DNA of 64,000 nucleotides from Saposhnikovia divaricata (lineage: Eukaryota > Streptophyta > Magnoliopsida > Apiales > Apiaceae): positions 211,829,178 to 211,893,177 of the forward strand of contig CM071599.1 of the NCBI GenBank assembly GCA_036435485.1. The letters are read 5' to 3'. Of the stretch, positions 22,790 through 33,621 are shown one piece after another. The translations under genes and the position numbers were made by a program. The stretch's first letter is position 1, and every line of letters starts with the position of its first letter. The notes below the pieces were generated by a model, which saw only the letters and a list, made by a program, of their open reading frames with translations, was not told the DNA's origin and did not search any database.

Positions 22790-23437
22790 ACCAAAAGGAA
22801 TTCTCAAACATATTCTTTCTGTCTCGTCCAATTGCTAACATTTCAAAATAAAGTATCTGATACGCATTTTAAAATGAAATTAGTGAATTATAAGAATAGT
22901 TTTATAACTTTACATTTCATAGCTTTATATTTTGTACAGCTCCGCATGACTTAGAGATATTTGTTGAACAAACTGAAATCAGTTGGAAGATGAAGGCAAC
23001 TTGCGGGAAGGACAGGTGCGCAACACGCGTGAGCAGATTTGCTGCTTTGGCCTGGCGCGTGCAGATTACGCGCGGTTGGGTGAGCGAAAGATCTAACCAA
23101 CAACATGTGCATGAGTGTGACAGATTCCTCCGCCTAACTCTTTTTCTTATTTTTCATTTCTTTGTTTAATATGCAATTTACTTGCATTTCTTCCAGCAAT
23201 CCTTTTTACAATAAGAGAAAAAGGATCCTGAGATTGATCTCAGGAAACTTTTCCTAAGATATGTACGAAATATACTCTAAATATGAATGGGCCGCAGGGC
23301 TAATTAAAAATGTTTGATTTTAAAAAATTGCCCATTTTATTTTTACATATAAATCCCATATATCTCAGGTTCCCTATCCTCTTACAATAAACTCTCATTA
23401 AAACTATCATGCCACCAGCCACTTGCATGCATGCATT
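22790..23437. other. Intergenic stretch without recognisable gene
   Basis: AT-rich with a GC-richer island (about 23000-23090) containing GCGCGTGCAGATTACGCGCG. No coding signal. Left of the hAT-like element. Confidence 0.4.
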
Positions 23438-23526
23438 CAGAGGCGGATCCAGGGAGTCCAGTGGGGGCCACGGCCCCCCCAGATCGGGATATAGTTCGAC
23501 TGTATGCATAATATATGTAATGTGAC

Positions 23527-23584
23527 TTCAGATCAGCTGGTAAATTGCTATGTTTTCTTGCCAGTCAACCAGGGTTCGACTCCT
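23527..23584 (+). other. tRNA-like Pol III box pair inside the MITE
   Basis: AGATCAGCTGGTAAATTGC resembles an A box and GGGTTCGACTCC (23573-23584) matches the B-box consensus GGTTCGANTCC, with spacing close to that in tRNA genes. No complete cloverleaf is apparent, so this is a tRNA-derived or SINE-like remnant at best. Confidence 0.3.
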
Positions 23585-23688
23585 CTAGACAGCTATTCCT
23601 TTTTTCCTGCAGTATGCACTACTACTCCTCTTTTCAAAAAAAAAATTCCAACTCCTCTTTTCAAAAAAATAAAATTTCCAACTCACTC

Positions 23689-24948
23689 TGTTAGTAGTAT
23701 TTTTGTTGTTCGTTCGCAGGGAAGGACTGAATGTAATATCAAGTTCAAGTATCTTATCTCTTTACGTCTAGAAGTGTGTGAGAAAAATCTTTGGGTTTGT
23801 GTTTTAACTAAATTAACCAAGAACTAATTATAAACGCTAAGAATTGATTTTAAACTGAGATTCAAATATGTTGGAAAACAATCTAAGAACTGGGGTTCTT
23901 CACCTGGTCTCAATACATGCTCAATATTAATGTGATATCTGTGTTCCTACCTTGCTGAAAACAATTCTTCTAAAGTTATACTGCACCCTCCCAGGCTACA
24001 ATATAGTGTTTACAGCTACACCGTAATTGACACTCCCGTGATACAATCAAAGTATATCTATAAACTATTAAATACCAAGAATTATATGTCTCACAATTCT
24101 CCTATTAATCTCCCGATCTAATATTCAAATTATGTCTGTTAAATCATGTACTAAGATTGCAACTTCTCTCCCAAGCTTATTACAATCCCTAGAATACAAT
24201 CAAAGGTTCATGACTCCCCTAATTGTGTTAAGATCTCATTAACAAATCAGCCAGGCAAAAAAATCACATAATCAAGCATGCATGATTACCAAGGAATACT
24301 ACCCAATTCTCAGATTAGAGAATTAGTTACACATATTTAATAAAGAAAACATAATAATAATGATAATGAATGAAAACATAATATTGAAGAAAGAATTGAA
24401 GATCGAAAGTACCTTGATACGATTTACAGCTATCAATTGTTATGATTTACAATGGTAGGATGTGTTTTTATAGGCTCTACAAATCTTGCCCAGCAAGATA
24501 TTACCTTCTATTACAATTAGAATTCAATTCAGGTATTAAAAATTGCCCAAAATACAATTAGAACTAGAAAAGGGCAAAACAGTAATTTTTCTGCTTCCAT
24601 CTATCTGCTGGTCGTGCCTCCTGGGCCCACCACACGCGGCCTGGTCGTGTGAAACCTATCCCATATTGTAGAAAATCTCTCAAGCTTCGCGTGGACTGTA
24701 AATGGGCTCAAAACGGACTTCTAGAACTCCAGATATGGCCCAAACAGTATAAGCTGCGCAGCCCTTCTCAAAAATCCGAATTTTAATTAATTAATTCTCC
24801 AAGAACGATAAAAGCATCAACTTTAATCAACATTCTCGTAAATCTGCACAACTCAGCAAAACACATCAAAACTACAACAACTTGAGTCCAAAACAATCAA
24901 TTTAAGCCAAACGGAGGCATTCCCAATGGATATAAAATCCACTTATCA
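23689..24948 (-). repeat. 3' LTR of the chimeric Athila element
   Basis: TGTTAGTAGTATTTTTG at the left, TCCACTTATCA at the right. In minus sense a CTATAAAAA box lies at 24465-24473. It matches 33622-34881 almost base for base. Confidence 0.95.
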
Positions 24949-24985
24949 AACCCCCAAACTTAAACTGATGCTTGTCCTCAAGCAT
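24949..24985 (-). promoter_or_regulatory. Polypurine tract plus hairpin at the 3' LTR (chimeric Athila)
   Basis: AACCCCCAAACTT directly follows the LTR on the plus strand, giving a purine tract in transcript sense. Next to it ATGCTTGTCCTCAAGCAT (24968-24985) is a perfect 7-bp stem with TCCT loop. The same layout recurs at 26350-26387 and twice in the other Athila element. Confidence 0.7.
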
Positions 24986-25019
24986 AAACAATTACAACTA
25001 ACTAACTAACTAGTACCAC

Positions 25020-25136
25020 TTCCGTAGGTGATCACGGTTGCATTTGGCATATGCAACAAGCCCTTTAAACCCCTAGGCAGCCCTAGTGGACGAGTAAGGT
25101 CTCGTGAGGGCCTATAGCGAATGTACCCACAAAATC
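25020..25136 (-). other. Conserved non-coding block near the 3' end (Athila)
   Basis: This stretch aligns by eye with 41178-41290 of the other Athila element, although the LTRs and spacers around them are unalike. Shared strings include ATATGCAACAAGCC, AAACCCCTAGGCAGCCCTAG and TCTCGTGAGGG. Potential stems TTGCAT/ATGCAA and ACGAG/CTCGT are present in both. Likely a structured RNA or packaging signal; that function is inference. From 25137 to 26349 the spacer is non-coding, with T-rich tracts at 25689-25772. Confidence 0.6.
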
Positions 25137-26349
25137 CATTTAACCTAATGCAATGCAATGCATGAATGCAACTAATATGAAATATGCAACGATCCCCTTC
25201 AAACTAACCAAAACCAATTAACAAGCAAATATCTCAAAGAATGCAACTAAATCCAAATAGAGCTCGACCAAGTTCCCGTATACTAACAATACATGAACAG
25301 AAACGTGCGTGTGTGCAATGCTCATCAGAAATACTCCCAAAACTAGGTCAAAAATCATACATATCCTTTGCCAAGACAATCACAGGTTTATAAATAGAAT
25401 AGACTGTAGACACTTCATAACCTCGGAACACCTCCATCCTTATCCAAGGTAGACAGAAATTCATGCTTTATTACTAACTACTACAACACATATATACAAT
25501 CATGCTTATTTAACCGTGCAATGGATGAGACCCCGAAAGGCTTATACAATAATACCCATGTAGCGAGTGTTAGGTCAGTGGATCCCAGACTATAAAAGCC
25601 TTAGGTCACTAGGACTAAGTCCCCTCAGACTTAATTACTCGAGTATTAAAGAGCTCACCCTGGTTAATTTTGCATATAAACAATTTATTGACTCTTTTTT
25701 TTCTCTTTTTTTTTCTTTTTTTCTTTCTTTTTTTTTCTTTTTTTTCTGCTTTTTTTTTTTCTCTTTTTTTTCTGCGATCTGGAATGAGCCTTTCTCATTT
25801 CCAACCCTAGACTACTCATATAAATATGAGCCGGCTACTAGCCATTTGACACCTAGCCATTAACACTAAACAACTAGCATGAAATCCCTGGTTTCCCCCA
25901 AACTTAGACTTTAGTGCTCCTACGCCATCAAGGGAATAACGAAAATTCTAAATATAATCAAGTGATTAAATCTCAAAACATCCAAACAAGCATGACCTTA
26001 ACCTAGCCCAAAAGTACCCAATGAGTCTGTGTAATTAGTTTTGTTTCCGAAACACATAAGTCAATTTCATAGAAACTATAAATCAACCCTCTATTCATCA
26101 TTACCACACTCAATTAGGCATCTACCTACCAATCAGAATTAGCTCGTTCTAAGGGATCATGAAAAATGCATGCCATGAAAATGCAACTAAAATGAACTCA
26201 CATGGTATACAGAAATAAAAACAGAATGTCCTATATGAAACAAACGTAGATAACATGAACATATATGCATGAATTACTACTACTAATATGCAAAACATGA
26301 AATCCTACATGAACACATATATACAACAACAACTACTAATCCCTCAAAA

Positions 26350-26387
26350 CACCCCCAAACTTGAAAGATTCAATGTCCGCATTGAAT
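26350..26387 (-). promoter_or_regulatory. Internal second purine-tract/hairpin module (chimeric Athila)
   Basis: CACCCCCAAACTTGAAAG repeats the tract at 24949-24960 (CCCCCAAACTT identical), and ATTCAATGTCCGCATTGAAT (26368-26387) is a perfect 8-bp stem with TCCG loop. It sits about 35 bp after the accessory ORF stop in transcript sense. Confidence 0.65.
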
Positions 26388-26420
26388 GGAAGTAAATACA
26401 AGGGATAGTAGAAAACATAC

Positions 26421-27632
26421 CTACTCGTCCTCGCTGTCGTCACCCTCGTCATCCTCATCATCTTCATCAGAAGAATCCGGTGGAGGGTACGGAGTCCGAG
26501 CTCCAAATATAGGCCACTGAACAGGAGTACTAGGTGACTGAAACTTTGCCTCCAAAGCTATGCCCATGTCCTCAGAATACTGGCGACTGCTCGCATGCAT
26601 AGCATCCAACCGCCTAGTCATTCGACGAAAATAAGATTCAAAAACGGACATATCCATAGTACTCTGCGAAGAACCTGCCCTAGCCACTTCCGGTGCCCTT
26701 TGAACAGGTGGCGGAGCGCCTGCTCTCTGACCACTAGCACCATCAACAACAAAACCTAATCCCCTAGGATGAGGAGTGCCGCCCGGCCACTCCTTCAACC
26801 TCAACCGATCAATAGTAGCATCCTTAATAGAAGCCATAGGTTTATGCACGGGCTCACCTTGATACCCTTTGACTTTCGATGCGTCACACAAGTACGAGAT
26901 AATAGAAGCATATGGAATACTAGCTGATGAATTGCTTCCCAAAAACCGAAGAATATTTTGATTAATAAGGTACCCAAGGTCAACATACTCACCTTTGAGA
27001 ATACCCCATAGCAAGATAGCTCGATCAACAGTAACATCAGAAACATGGTTTGACGGAATGATATTAGAACTGATGAAAAAGAACCATGCCTTTGCAAAAC
27101 CAGACAATGACGAAGCCGGGAAAATACGTTTTATCTCCGTACCTAACTTACATTTCCACTTCGTTCCCGGAACACATAACTCACCAATGAGTGCATCAAG
27201 ATCAACATCATCCTTAGACTTTTGTCCCCAATCCGTAGCATCTCTAGGCTTAGGAGGTTGCCTAATCAAATTACGAATAGCACGAGGCGAATAATCCACC
27301 TTCCGACCCCTCACAACCGTGGAATTATTCCTTGCTATCGAAGCATTAGCATAGAATTCCCTAACCACATCCAACGATGCATCATTAGCAAATTCACAAA
27401 ATAACGTCCAACCCCGCTCACTAATCATCGCAACCATCTCCTCATACTTATATGGCACAAGCCTTCTTTCCTGAATTACCCCCTTCGAAACTAACCTACC
27501 ATACTCCGTTTTGGCATTCTCATTCACAAATTTTTCCACTCCATCTCCCACAACATCATTCTCATCCGAAGATGAACGAGCACTACTACTACCACCCATT
27601 ATTCGTTGCCTTTTAGGAGCCATAATCAACAA
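26421..27632 (-). CDS. Accessory ORF of the chimeric Athila element (putative plant transposon protein domain)
   Basis: A 403-codon ORF; MAPKRQRIMGG (fourth codon on) is the probable start. After a Ser/Asp-rich N-terminus come GWTLFCEFANDASLDVVREF, RGRKVDYSPRAIRNLI, SGFAKAWFFFISSNIIPS and TVDRAILLWGILKGEYVDLG. I recognise these as the domain widespread in plants as putative plant transposon protein, often found after Athila pol. The C-terminus is strongly acidic (DEDDEDDEGDDSEDE). No transmembrane or signal segment is visible, so env-like is only a positional label. It is intact. The general domain order (VREFY..., then ...W.FF...) parallels the ORF at 42734-44257, but more distantly. Biochemical role unknown. 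Confidence 0.82.
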   Translation of the reverse strand: MLIMAPKRQRIMGGSSSARSSSDENDVVGDGVEKFVNENAKTEYGRLVSKGVIQERRLVPYKYEEMVAMISERGWTLFCEFANDASLDVVREFYANASIARNNSTVVRGRKVDYSPRAIRNLIRQPPKPRDATDWGQKSKDDVDLDALIGELCVPGTKWKCKLGTEIKRIFPASSLSGFAKAWFFFISSNIIPSNHVSDVTVDRAILLWGILKGEYVDLGYLINQNILRFLGSNSSASIPYASIISYLCDASKVKGYQGEPVHKPMASIKDATIDRLRLKEWPGGTPHPRGLGFVVDGASGQRAGAPPPVQRAPEVARAGSSQSTMDMSVFESYFRRMTRRLDAMHASSRQYSEDMGIALEAKFQSPSTPVQWPIFGARTPYPPPDSSDEDDEDDEGDDSEDE

Positions 27633-28084
27633 ATATCAAGCAAGGCACAATAATCTCCAAACAATTCACCAAATAAAGAACCCCCAAATTATACACCAAG
27701 AACCCTAGCTCGCAAAATTCACAAATTCAAATAAAAGATAAGATAGAATATTACCCACTTGAATCAAAGAGGTGAACTTGCTAGATGATTCCCCAAAAAT
27801 TTCGAATTTAAATCCCCCTTGCACTTTGAATGGATGAAAGTTAAGAATTTGGGGTTTATAGAGATGAGATTGTGTATGTATAGGTGTGGTGGGTGTGTAT
27901 ATAATGGATAATGGTGAATTTGATTTAGAGATGAAAAAGGATATATATATATAATGGGATTGAATTAGATGTAGGAGAGGATTTAGAAGTTAAGGTTTTT
28001 AATTTGATGTGAAATTGGGTTGGAGTATGAAGAATAAGGGATATAAAATAAATTTTATGAAATTTTACACAATAATTCGAACTG
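27633..28084. other. Non-coding spacer upstream of the accessory ORF
   Basis: AT-rich 450 bp in transcript sense just before the accessory ORF. No ORF of interest. It could act as leader for a subgenomic message; nothing in the sequence proves this. Confidence 0.35.
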
Positions 28085-28318
28085 GTGCAGTAGGGTATGG
28101 CGCCTGAAGCGCTGGAAACAAACCTGTTGCGCAGGTCTGAAGCGCGCGACCGCGCCTGATGCGCATTCCTGAAGCGCGCATCCGCGCCTGATGCGCATTC
28201 CTGTGCTGCGTTACTGCGGCGCTCCTGCGCCAGAATTGGCGCCTCATGCGCAAGTCACTCCTGCATTCTGTGGAGCTCCTGCACGGTTCTAGCGCCTCTT
28301 GCGCTGGAACGAACTGCA

Positions 28319-28320
<2 letters not shown>
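28085..28320. repeat. GC-rich GCGC palindromic repeat block
   Basis: Within very AT-rich DNA this block is strongly GC-rich, with repeated GCGCCTGATGCGCATTCCTG (two adjacent copies, about 28155 and 28185) and related GCGCCT..TGCGC units. Many units are self-complementary. It is followed by long T tracts (28326-28352 and up to 28510) that read as A tracts in the transcript. It lies between integrase and the accessory ORF. Confidence 0.75.
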
Positions 28321-28351
<31 letters not shown>

Positions 28352-28582
28352 TCAGAACAGGTTTTTTTTTTCTTTTCTTTTCTTTTCACATACTAACAAC
28401 ACTCAAATTTTTTTTTTTTTTTTTCTCTATTTTTTTTTTAAAAAACTCTCAACACTCTTTTTTTTTTTTTACAAACTCACAACACTCTTATTTTTTTCTT
28501 TTTTTTTTACAAAAATACTACATAACTTGGGTTGCCTCCCAAGAAGCGCATTTGTTTAACGTCGTTAGCCCGACGCCGATGC

Positions 28583-29776
28583 TCAACTGATGATAAAGTC
28601 CTGGAAGTAAAGACTGCTCATTCCTCGCTCCACTGTTTCTGCAAGCAGGTACGGCTTAAGTCTCTGCCCGTTCACCTTGAATACATCTGACCCTTCCCTA
28701 GTAATCTCACAAACTCCATTAGGATAGACCTTCACAATCTCAAAAGGTCCGGTCCATCGTGATTTGAGCTTTCCGGGAAATAAACGGAGTCTTGAATTAA
28801 ACAATAGAACATGCTGCCCAACCTCAAATTCCTTATTCTGAATGTGCTTATCATGCCACAATTTGGTCTTCTCCTTGTAGATACTAGCATTTTCATAAGA
28901 CTGGAGCCTAATCTCCTCAAGCTCTCCAAGTTGAAGCAAACGCTTCTCTCCCGCGGATTTTAGATCAAAATTCAAATTTCTTGTCGCCCAAAACGCCTTA
29001 TGCTGAAGTTCCACCGGCAAATGACATGGCTTCCCAAAAACCAACCTATATGGAGACATCCCAAGAGGTGTTTTAAATGCCGTTCTATATGCCCAAAGAG
29101 CATCATCAAGCTTTGTTGACCAATCTTTTCTCGAACTTGCCACTGTCTTCTCCAAAATTGACTTCAGCTCACGATTCGAAATCTCAACTTGTCCACTTGT
29201 TTGCGGATGATAAGGAGTTGCCACCTTTTGTGTCACCCCATACTTTTTCAAGAGATCGGCCACCTGTTTATTGCAAAAGTGCGAACCTCCATCATTGATA
29301 ATAGCCCTTGGCACTCCAAATCTAGTGAACACATTCTTCTTCAAGAACTTCTTCACCACTCTAGCATCATTAGTAGGAGACGCAATGGCTTCAACCCATT
29401 TAGAGACATAATCAACTCCCACCAAAATATACTGATTTCCATAAGAAGATGGAAATGGACCCATGAAGTCCATCCCCCACACATCGAAAATCTCCACCTC
29501 AAGAATAGATTGTAAAGGCATCTCGTTCCTCCTCGAAATATTCCCAACTCGTTGACATCTATCACATTTAGCTACAAAGTCTCTAGCATCCTGATGCATG
29601 GTTGGCCAATAGAATCCTGACTGTAAAACTTTCGCAACTGTCTTCATGCTACTGTTATGACCTCCACACTCTAGAGAATGGCAATGTCTGAAAATATGAG
29701 GATTGAAGTCTTGATATTGTTCCTGACTGTTGTAGAAATTCTGAGCATTGTTCCAACCAAAGTTGTACTCCATCAA
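28583..29776 (-). CDS. Integrase, fused to a short leader-encoded N-terminus
   Basis: From MEYNFGWNNAQNFYN (Met at 29773) the ORF passes after about 26 codons straight into the integrase zinc finger (HCHSLECGGH...CDRCQRVG). It continues with the DDE core: VWGMDFMGPFPSSYG, INDGGSHFCNKQ and HPQTSGQVEISNRE. The C-terminal part KLKSRWTGPFEIVKVYPNGV resembles the GPY/F-type region. Integrase inserts cDNA. Normally it follows RNase H in gag-pol; here it follows a leader directly, so translation could start independently. The ORF is open and catalytic residues are present, but the fusion comes from a deletion. Confidence 0.9.
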   Translation of the reverse strand: MMEYNFGWNNAQNFYNSQEQYQDFNPHIFRHCHSLECGGHNSSMKTVAKVLQSGFYWPTMHQDARDFVAKCDRCQRVGNISRRNEMPLQSILEVEIFDVWGMDFMGPFPSSYGNQYILVGVDYVSKWVEAIASPTNDARVVKKFLKKNVFTRFGVPRAIINDGGSHFCNKQVADLLKKYGVTQKVATPYHPQTSGQVEISNRELKSILEKTVASSRKDWSTKLDDALWAYRTAFKTPLGMSPYRLVFGKPCHLPVELQHKAFWATRNLNFDLKSAGEKRLLQLGELEEIRLQSYENASIYKEKTKLWHDKHIQNKEFEVGQHVLLFNSRLRLFPGKLKSRWTGPFEIVKVYPNGVCEITREGSDVFKVNGQRLKPYLLAETVERGMSSLYFQDFIIS

Positions 29777-29929
29777 GTCTCTCTCCTCAAAACCTGTTTA
29801 AGTTGTCTACCTCAAAGAACCTGTAGACACACCAAAGAAAGAAATACAAAAAGAAAGAAAAGAAAAATATATACAAAGATAAAATCCAAACTACAAGAAA
29901 CAATTAACTCAAAATCAATATTGCTGCCT
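29777..29929 (-). other. Leader segment after the internal primer site
   Basis: Corresponds to a normal Athila 5' leader (A/T-rich, pyrimidine stretches, TGTCTACAGGTTC possible splice acceptor) placed in the middle of the element. It leads into the leader-integrase ORF. Confidence 0.6.
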
Positions 29930-29947
29930 TCCCCGGCAGCGGCGCCA
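29930..29947 (-). other. Internal primer binding site (tRNA-Asp type)
   Basis: TGGCGCCGCTGCCGGGGA in minus sense, identical to the true primer site at 33601-33618, but in the element interior. Confidence 0.9.
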
Positions 29948-29950
29948 ATT

Positions 29951-30729
29951 TGTTAGTAGTATTTTTATGTGTTCGTTCTCAGGGAAGGACTGATATCAAT
30001 TCTAATTCTGAGTCTTTTATCTCAAGCAGTTCAGAAGTGTGGAAGAATAGATTGGTGATTATGATTATTAACTAAATTAAACTAATAAACAAATAAAAAC
30101 TATATAATAACGATGAGAGAAAATAATCCAAGATTTGGGGTTCTTCAATTGACTACCAAGAATGTCTAATTTGTGTCTCTTGTTCGTTAAAAACAATCCT
30201 TCTAAAGTTTATAAATTCCTCTCCCAAGGTAATTCATAATGCCTACAATCATCCCCTAATCGCCACTCCCATGGTCAATCAAAGTATAATCATAAACTAT
30301 TAAAACCAAGGATTAACAGTTTCACAATTCTTTTATTAATCTCCCGATTCAATAATTAAATTGTGTCTATCATGTCATGTACTAGAATTACAACTCTTCT
30401 CCCGATTCGTTATAATCCCTACAGATTCAATCAAAAGTTAGCTACTCTTCTAATTGAATTAAGCCCTCAATGACAGATTAACAATAACAAGAGAAATCAA
30501 ACAAACTCGACAAATCAACGAATACTACCCAACTCTTGGATAAAGGGAATTAACTACTCATAATTGAACAAAACAAGTATATATATAAAAACCACAAATC
30601 ATGAGTTTAGAATTTAAGAACAAAGAATACAAATCTTGAAGTGTCTTGAACTCCGGACAAATCCCTTCGCTCCTTCCTTCAATCTTCTTCTCCAATTGAT
30701 TCTCTCCCTTTTCTCTCCAATCTCAAAAT
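29951..30729 (-). repeat. Partial LTR of a second Athila subfamily inside the chimera
   Basis: Starts TGTTAGTAGTATTTTTATG like the outer LTRs and stays alignable through GGAAGGACTGA, TCTTTTATCTC and ACCTCTCCCAAGG-like stretches, but is clearly diverged. About 779 bp correspond to the transcript-proximal (R-U5) part only. It joins RT coding sequence at about 30730 (after CCTACTAGAACT in sense). No TATA box occurs at its start, as expected if it derives from RNA. Confidence 0.8.
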
Positions 30730-33549
30730 AGTTCTAGTAGGAATCAACTCATTCTTCTCATTGTGAACAACAGTCATCCCGCCTTTCTTAGGCACAACAT
30801 GAATAGGGCTAACCCATTTACTGTGTGGAACCGAATATATGATACCAGCATCAAGCAACTTAGTGATTTCTTTCTTCACCACCTCTTGCAAATTCGGATT
30901 CAATCTTCTTTGTCCCTCAATCACAGGCTTATGATCATCTTCTAAGGCAATTCTATGCATACAAAGAGCAGGGCTAATTCCCTTGATATCTTGAATTGTC
31001 CAACCAATAGCTGATTTATATTGCCGAAGAACATGTAATAACTTTTCTCTTTCATCATCAATGAGCAAAGCAGAAACTACCACAGGATATGTATCATTAG
31101 GACCAAGAAAGGCATACCTCAAATTATCAGGTAGAGGTTTAAGTTCCACCTGTGGTGCCTCTGAAAGTGTAAAAGCCATCTCAACTTCTGTGTCTCGTAC
31201 AACCAGTGCTTCTTCTTCGACTACATCATCCAACACCCGATCTGCTCCCACGAAGTGTTCATTCTCGAGCTGCACAATGTCATCCACTATGTCAATGGTA
31301 AAACAAGTTGCTCCAAAAGGGGGCATCTTCATTGCTTTGTTCAGATCAAATTCCACTTTGTCCTCGCCAACATTCAATGTCAATTTTCCAGCTTTAACAT
31401 CGATTGTAGTGCCAGCAGTAGCCAAGAATGGCCGTCCCAAGATAATGGGTATCTCGACATCTTCATCCATCTCTAACACCACAAAATCACAAGGTATGAC
31501 AAATTTATCCACTTTAACAACCACGTCTTCAATAATTCCCAATGGATACTTAACAGAACGATCCGCCAACTGTAGTGAAATTCGTGTCTTTTTAAGTTCT
31601 CCAAGACCAAGCCTTTTGCAGATTGAATATGGCATCAAACTCACACTTGCACCTAAATCACACAAGGCTTTCATGTTTTCCATCTTTCCAATACTGCAAG
31701 GCAGAGAAAAGCTTCCTGGATCTTTCAATTTCTGAGGAATGGCCTTTTGGATGACTGCACTGCATTCAGCATTAAGAGTAATAGTCTCTGCATCTTCAAG
31801 TTTCCTCTTCTTTGTCAACATCTCCTTAAGAAATTTAGCATAAAGTGGCATCTGATTCAAAGCTTCAGCCAACGGAATATTAACATGCAACTGCCGGAAC
31901 ATAGTCAAGAACTTCTCGTACTGCTTCTCTAAATGCCTGTTGTGAAGTCTCTGTGGAAATGGAATGGGAGGAACGTAAGGTGGTGGAGGAACATACGGCT
32001 TTTCTGAATCTTCTTCCTTCTTCTTCGCATCTTCTTTTTCTGACGTGTCTGCAGCAATCTCCACTGGCTTATCCTCTTTCTTGGTATCACTCTCCTTAGG
32101 CTTAAGAATCTCAACCTCGGGCAACTCTCTTCCGCTCCTCAAAGTAATTGCTTTGCATTGCTCTTTACCAGTCTGGTCGGGTTGACTAGGAAGTGATCCT
32201 TGCTCACGAACACCCATCTTTGAGGCAATCTGTCCAATCTGTGTTTCTAGCATCTTTTGAGATGATGCCATCTGATCTATTCATGATTCCATATTAGCCA
32301 ATGCCCCAGAAGTCCCTTGCATAATCTTATTTAGTGCAACCTCCCACTCAGCTGGTTCTTTCTTTGGCGGAGGTTGATACTGCTGCTGTGCTTGATATGG
32401 TGGTCGTGACTGAAAACCAGGAGGTTGATTCTGCCTTGGAAATGCATAGGAAGGATTAGCTGCATGATTATTGCTGTAAGAAAGATTATTGTTTGGCCTT
32501 TGATTCGGATTGTAGTAAGAATTATTCTGCACAGGCCAAGGCTGTCTTCCTTGAATAAAAGATGCTTCTTCTGGAAATTGTGGAGCATACGAGTTCTGAC
32601 AAGCACCATAATCATGATACCCTTCCATAGGTGAAGAAATAGCATTCACATTTACCTTTTGTCCTCGCACCTCCTGAGTTAGAGTATCCAACTTTTGAGC
32701 CAGCATGTTGATCATCTCAGATTCTTGTGCTGCTTTTGCTGAGCTCGTCCCACTAGGTGCCCATGAATAATTATTAGATGCTAATTCCTCAAGAAGTGCT
32801 TTAGCCTGTGTAGTTGGTGCCTTCTTGAAATTTCCACCAGCAGCCACATCCAAACTCAAACGAATATCTGCATTCATGGCCCCATAAAAAGTACTGATGA
32901 TCTGCCAGTCTTCCAAGCCATGATGTGGACACTTCCTCAACAGTGCCTTGAATCTCTCCCATGCCTGATATAGACCTTCACCCGGTTGTGCTTTAAAACT
33001 CATAATCATAGTCCTCAACTGTTGCGTCTTGTCAGAGGGATAGTATTTGGACAAGAATGCCGTAGAAAGACTCTCCCATGTAGCAACCGAAGTGTTTGGA
33101 AGTTGTTGAAATCACTCCAAAGCTCTTCCCTTAATAGAGTAGGGAAACATATGGAGACGAATCTGATCACTCGTAACACCAGTGATTCTGAATGAGCCAC
33201 ACATCTGCACAAAACGCTCTAGATGTCTGTGTGGGTCTTCTAATTCAATGTCTCCTTCAAAAGCTTGATTGCTGATCATCTGAATTAAGCTCGGATTAAT
33301 ATGGAACTGAGCTGCACCAATTTCTGGAGTTTTGTACATGCAATTGGCTGGATTCGGAGTCTCATGGTCCCAAATAGAAGATTGATCAACATTAACAGCT
33401 GGTCGAGGTTCTGGATCTCCCATCTTAGCTTTATCTTTTCTTAGCTTTCTCAAAGTACGCTCGATTTCAGGGTCTAATTCCAATTTTCTAGCGCAAGATG
33501 AACGTAGCATACACCTGAAAATCACCAACAAAACAACTTGTGGAACCAA
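30679..33549 (-). pseudogene. Athila gag-protease with RT start, two in-frame stops
   Basis: Three ORFs (33549-33112, 33054-32281, 32271-30679) lie in one frame separated by TGA codons. The first TGA stands where ALEWFQQ is expected (TGG to TGA); the second follows ANMES (a CGA to TGA change would fit). The order is gag capsid (LERFVQMCGSFRITGVTSDQ, MSFKAQPGEGLYQAWERF) and a Pro/Gln-rich linker without an intact CCHC knuckle. Next are the protease (CDLGASVSLMP, IPIILGRPFLATAG) and the first RT block (AGIIYSVPHSKWVSPIHVVP, NELIPTRT). RT then stops at the junction with the partial LTR. Gag forms particles and protease cleaves; neither can be fully made here. Confidence 0.92.
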
Positions 33550-33600
33550 TTAAAATCTAAACAATAAGAAACAATTAACCTAAACTCAACTATACTGCCT

Positions 33601-33618
33601 TCCCCGGCAGCGGCGCCA
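33601..33618 (-). other. Primer binding site, tRNA-Asp type (chimeric Athila)
   Basis: TGGCGCCGCTGCCGGGGA in minus sense, three bases from the 5' LTR. Typical of Athila elements. Confidence 0.92.
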
Positions 33619-33621
33619 ATT

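Noticed and set aside
23527..23584. A functional tRNA gene
   Set aside because: Only A- and B-box-like words; arms do not form a cloverleaf.
30679..33549. Reading the three gag-protease ORFs of the chimera as separate genes
   Set aside because: They are in one frame and separated only by single TGA codons inside conserved gag sequence.
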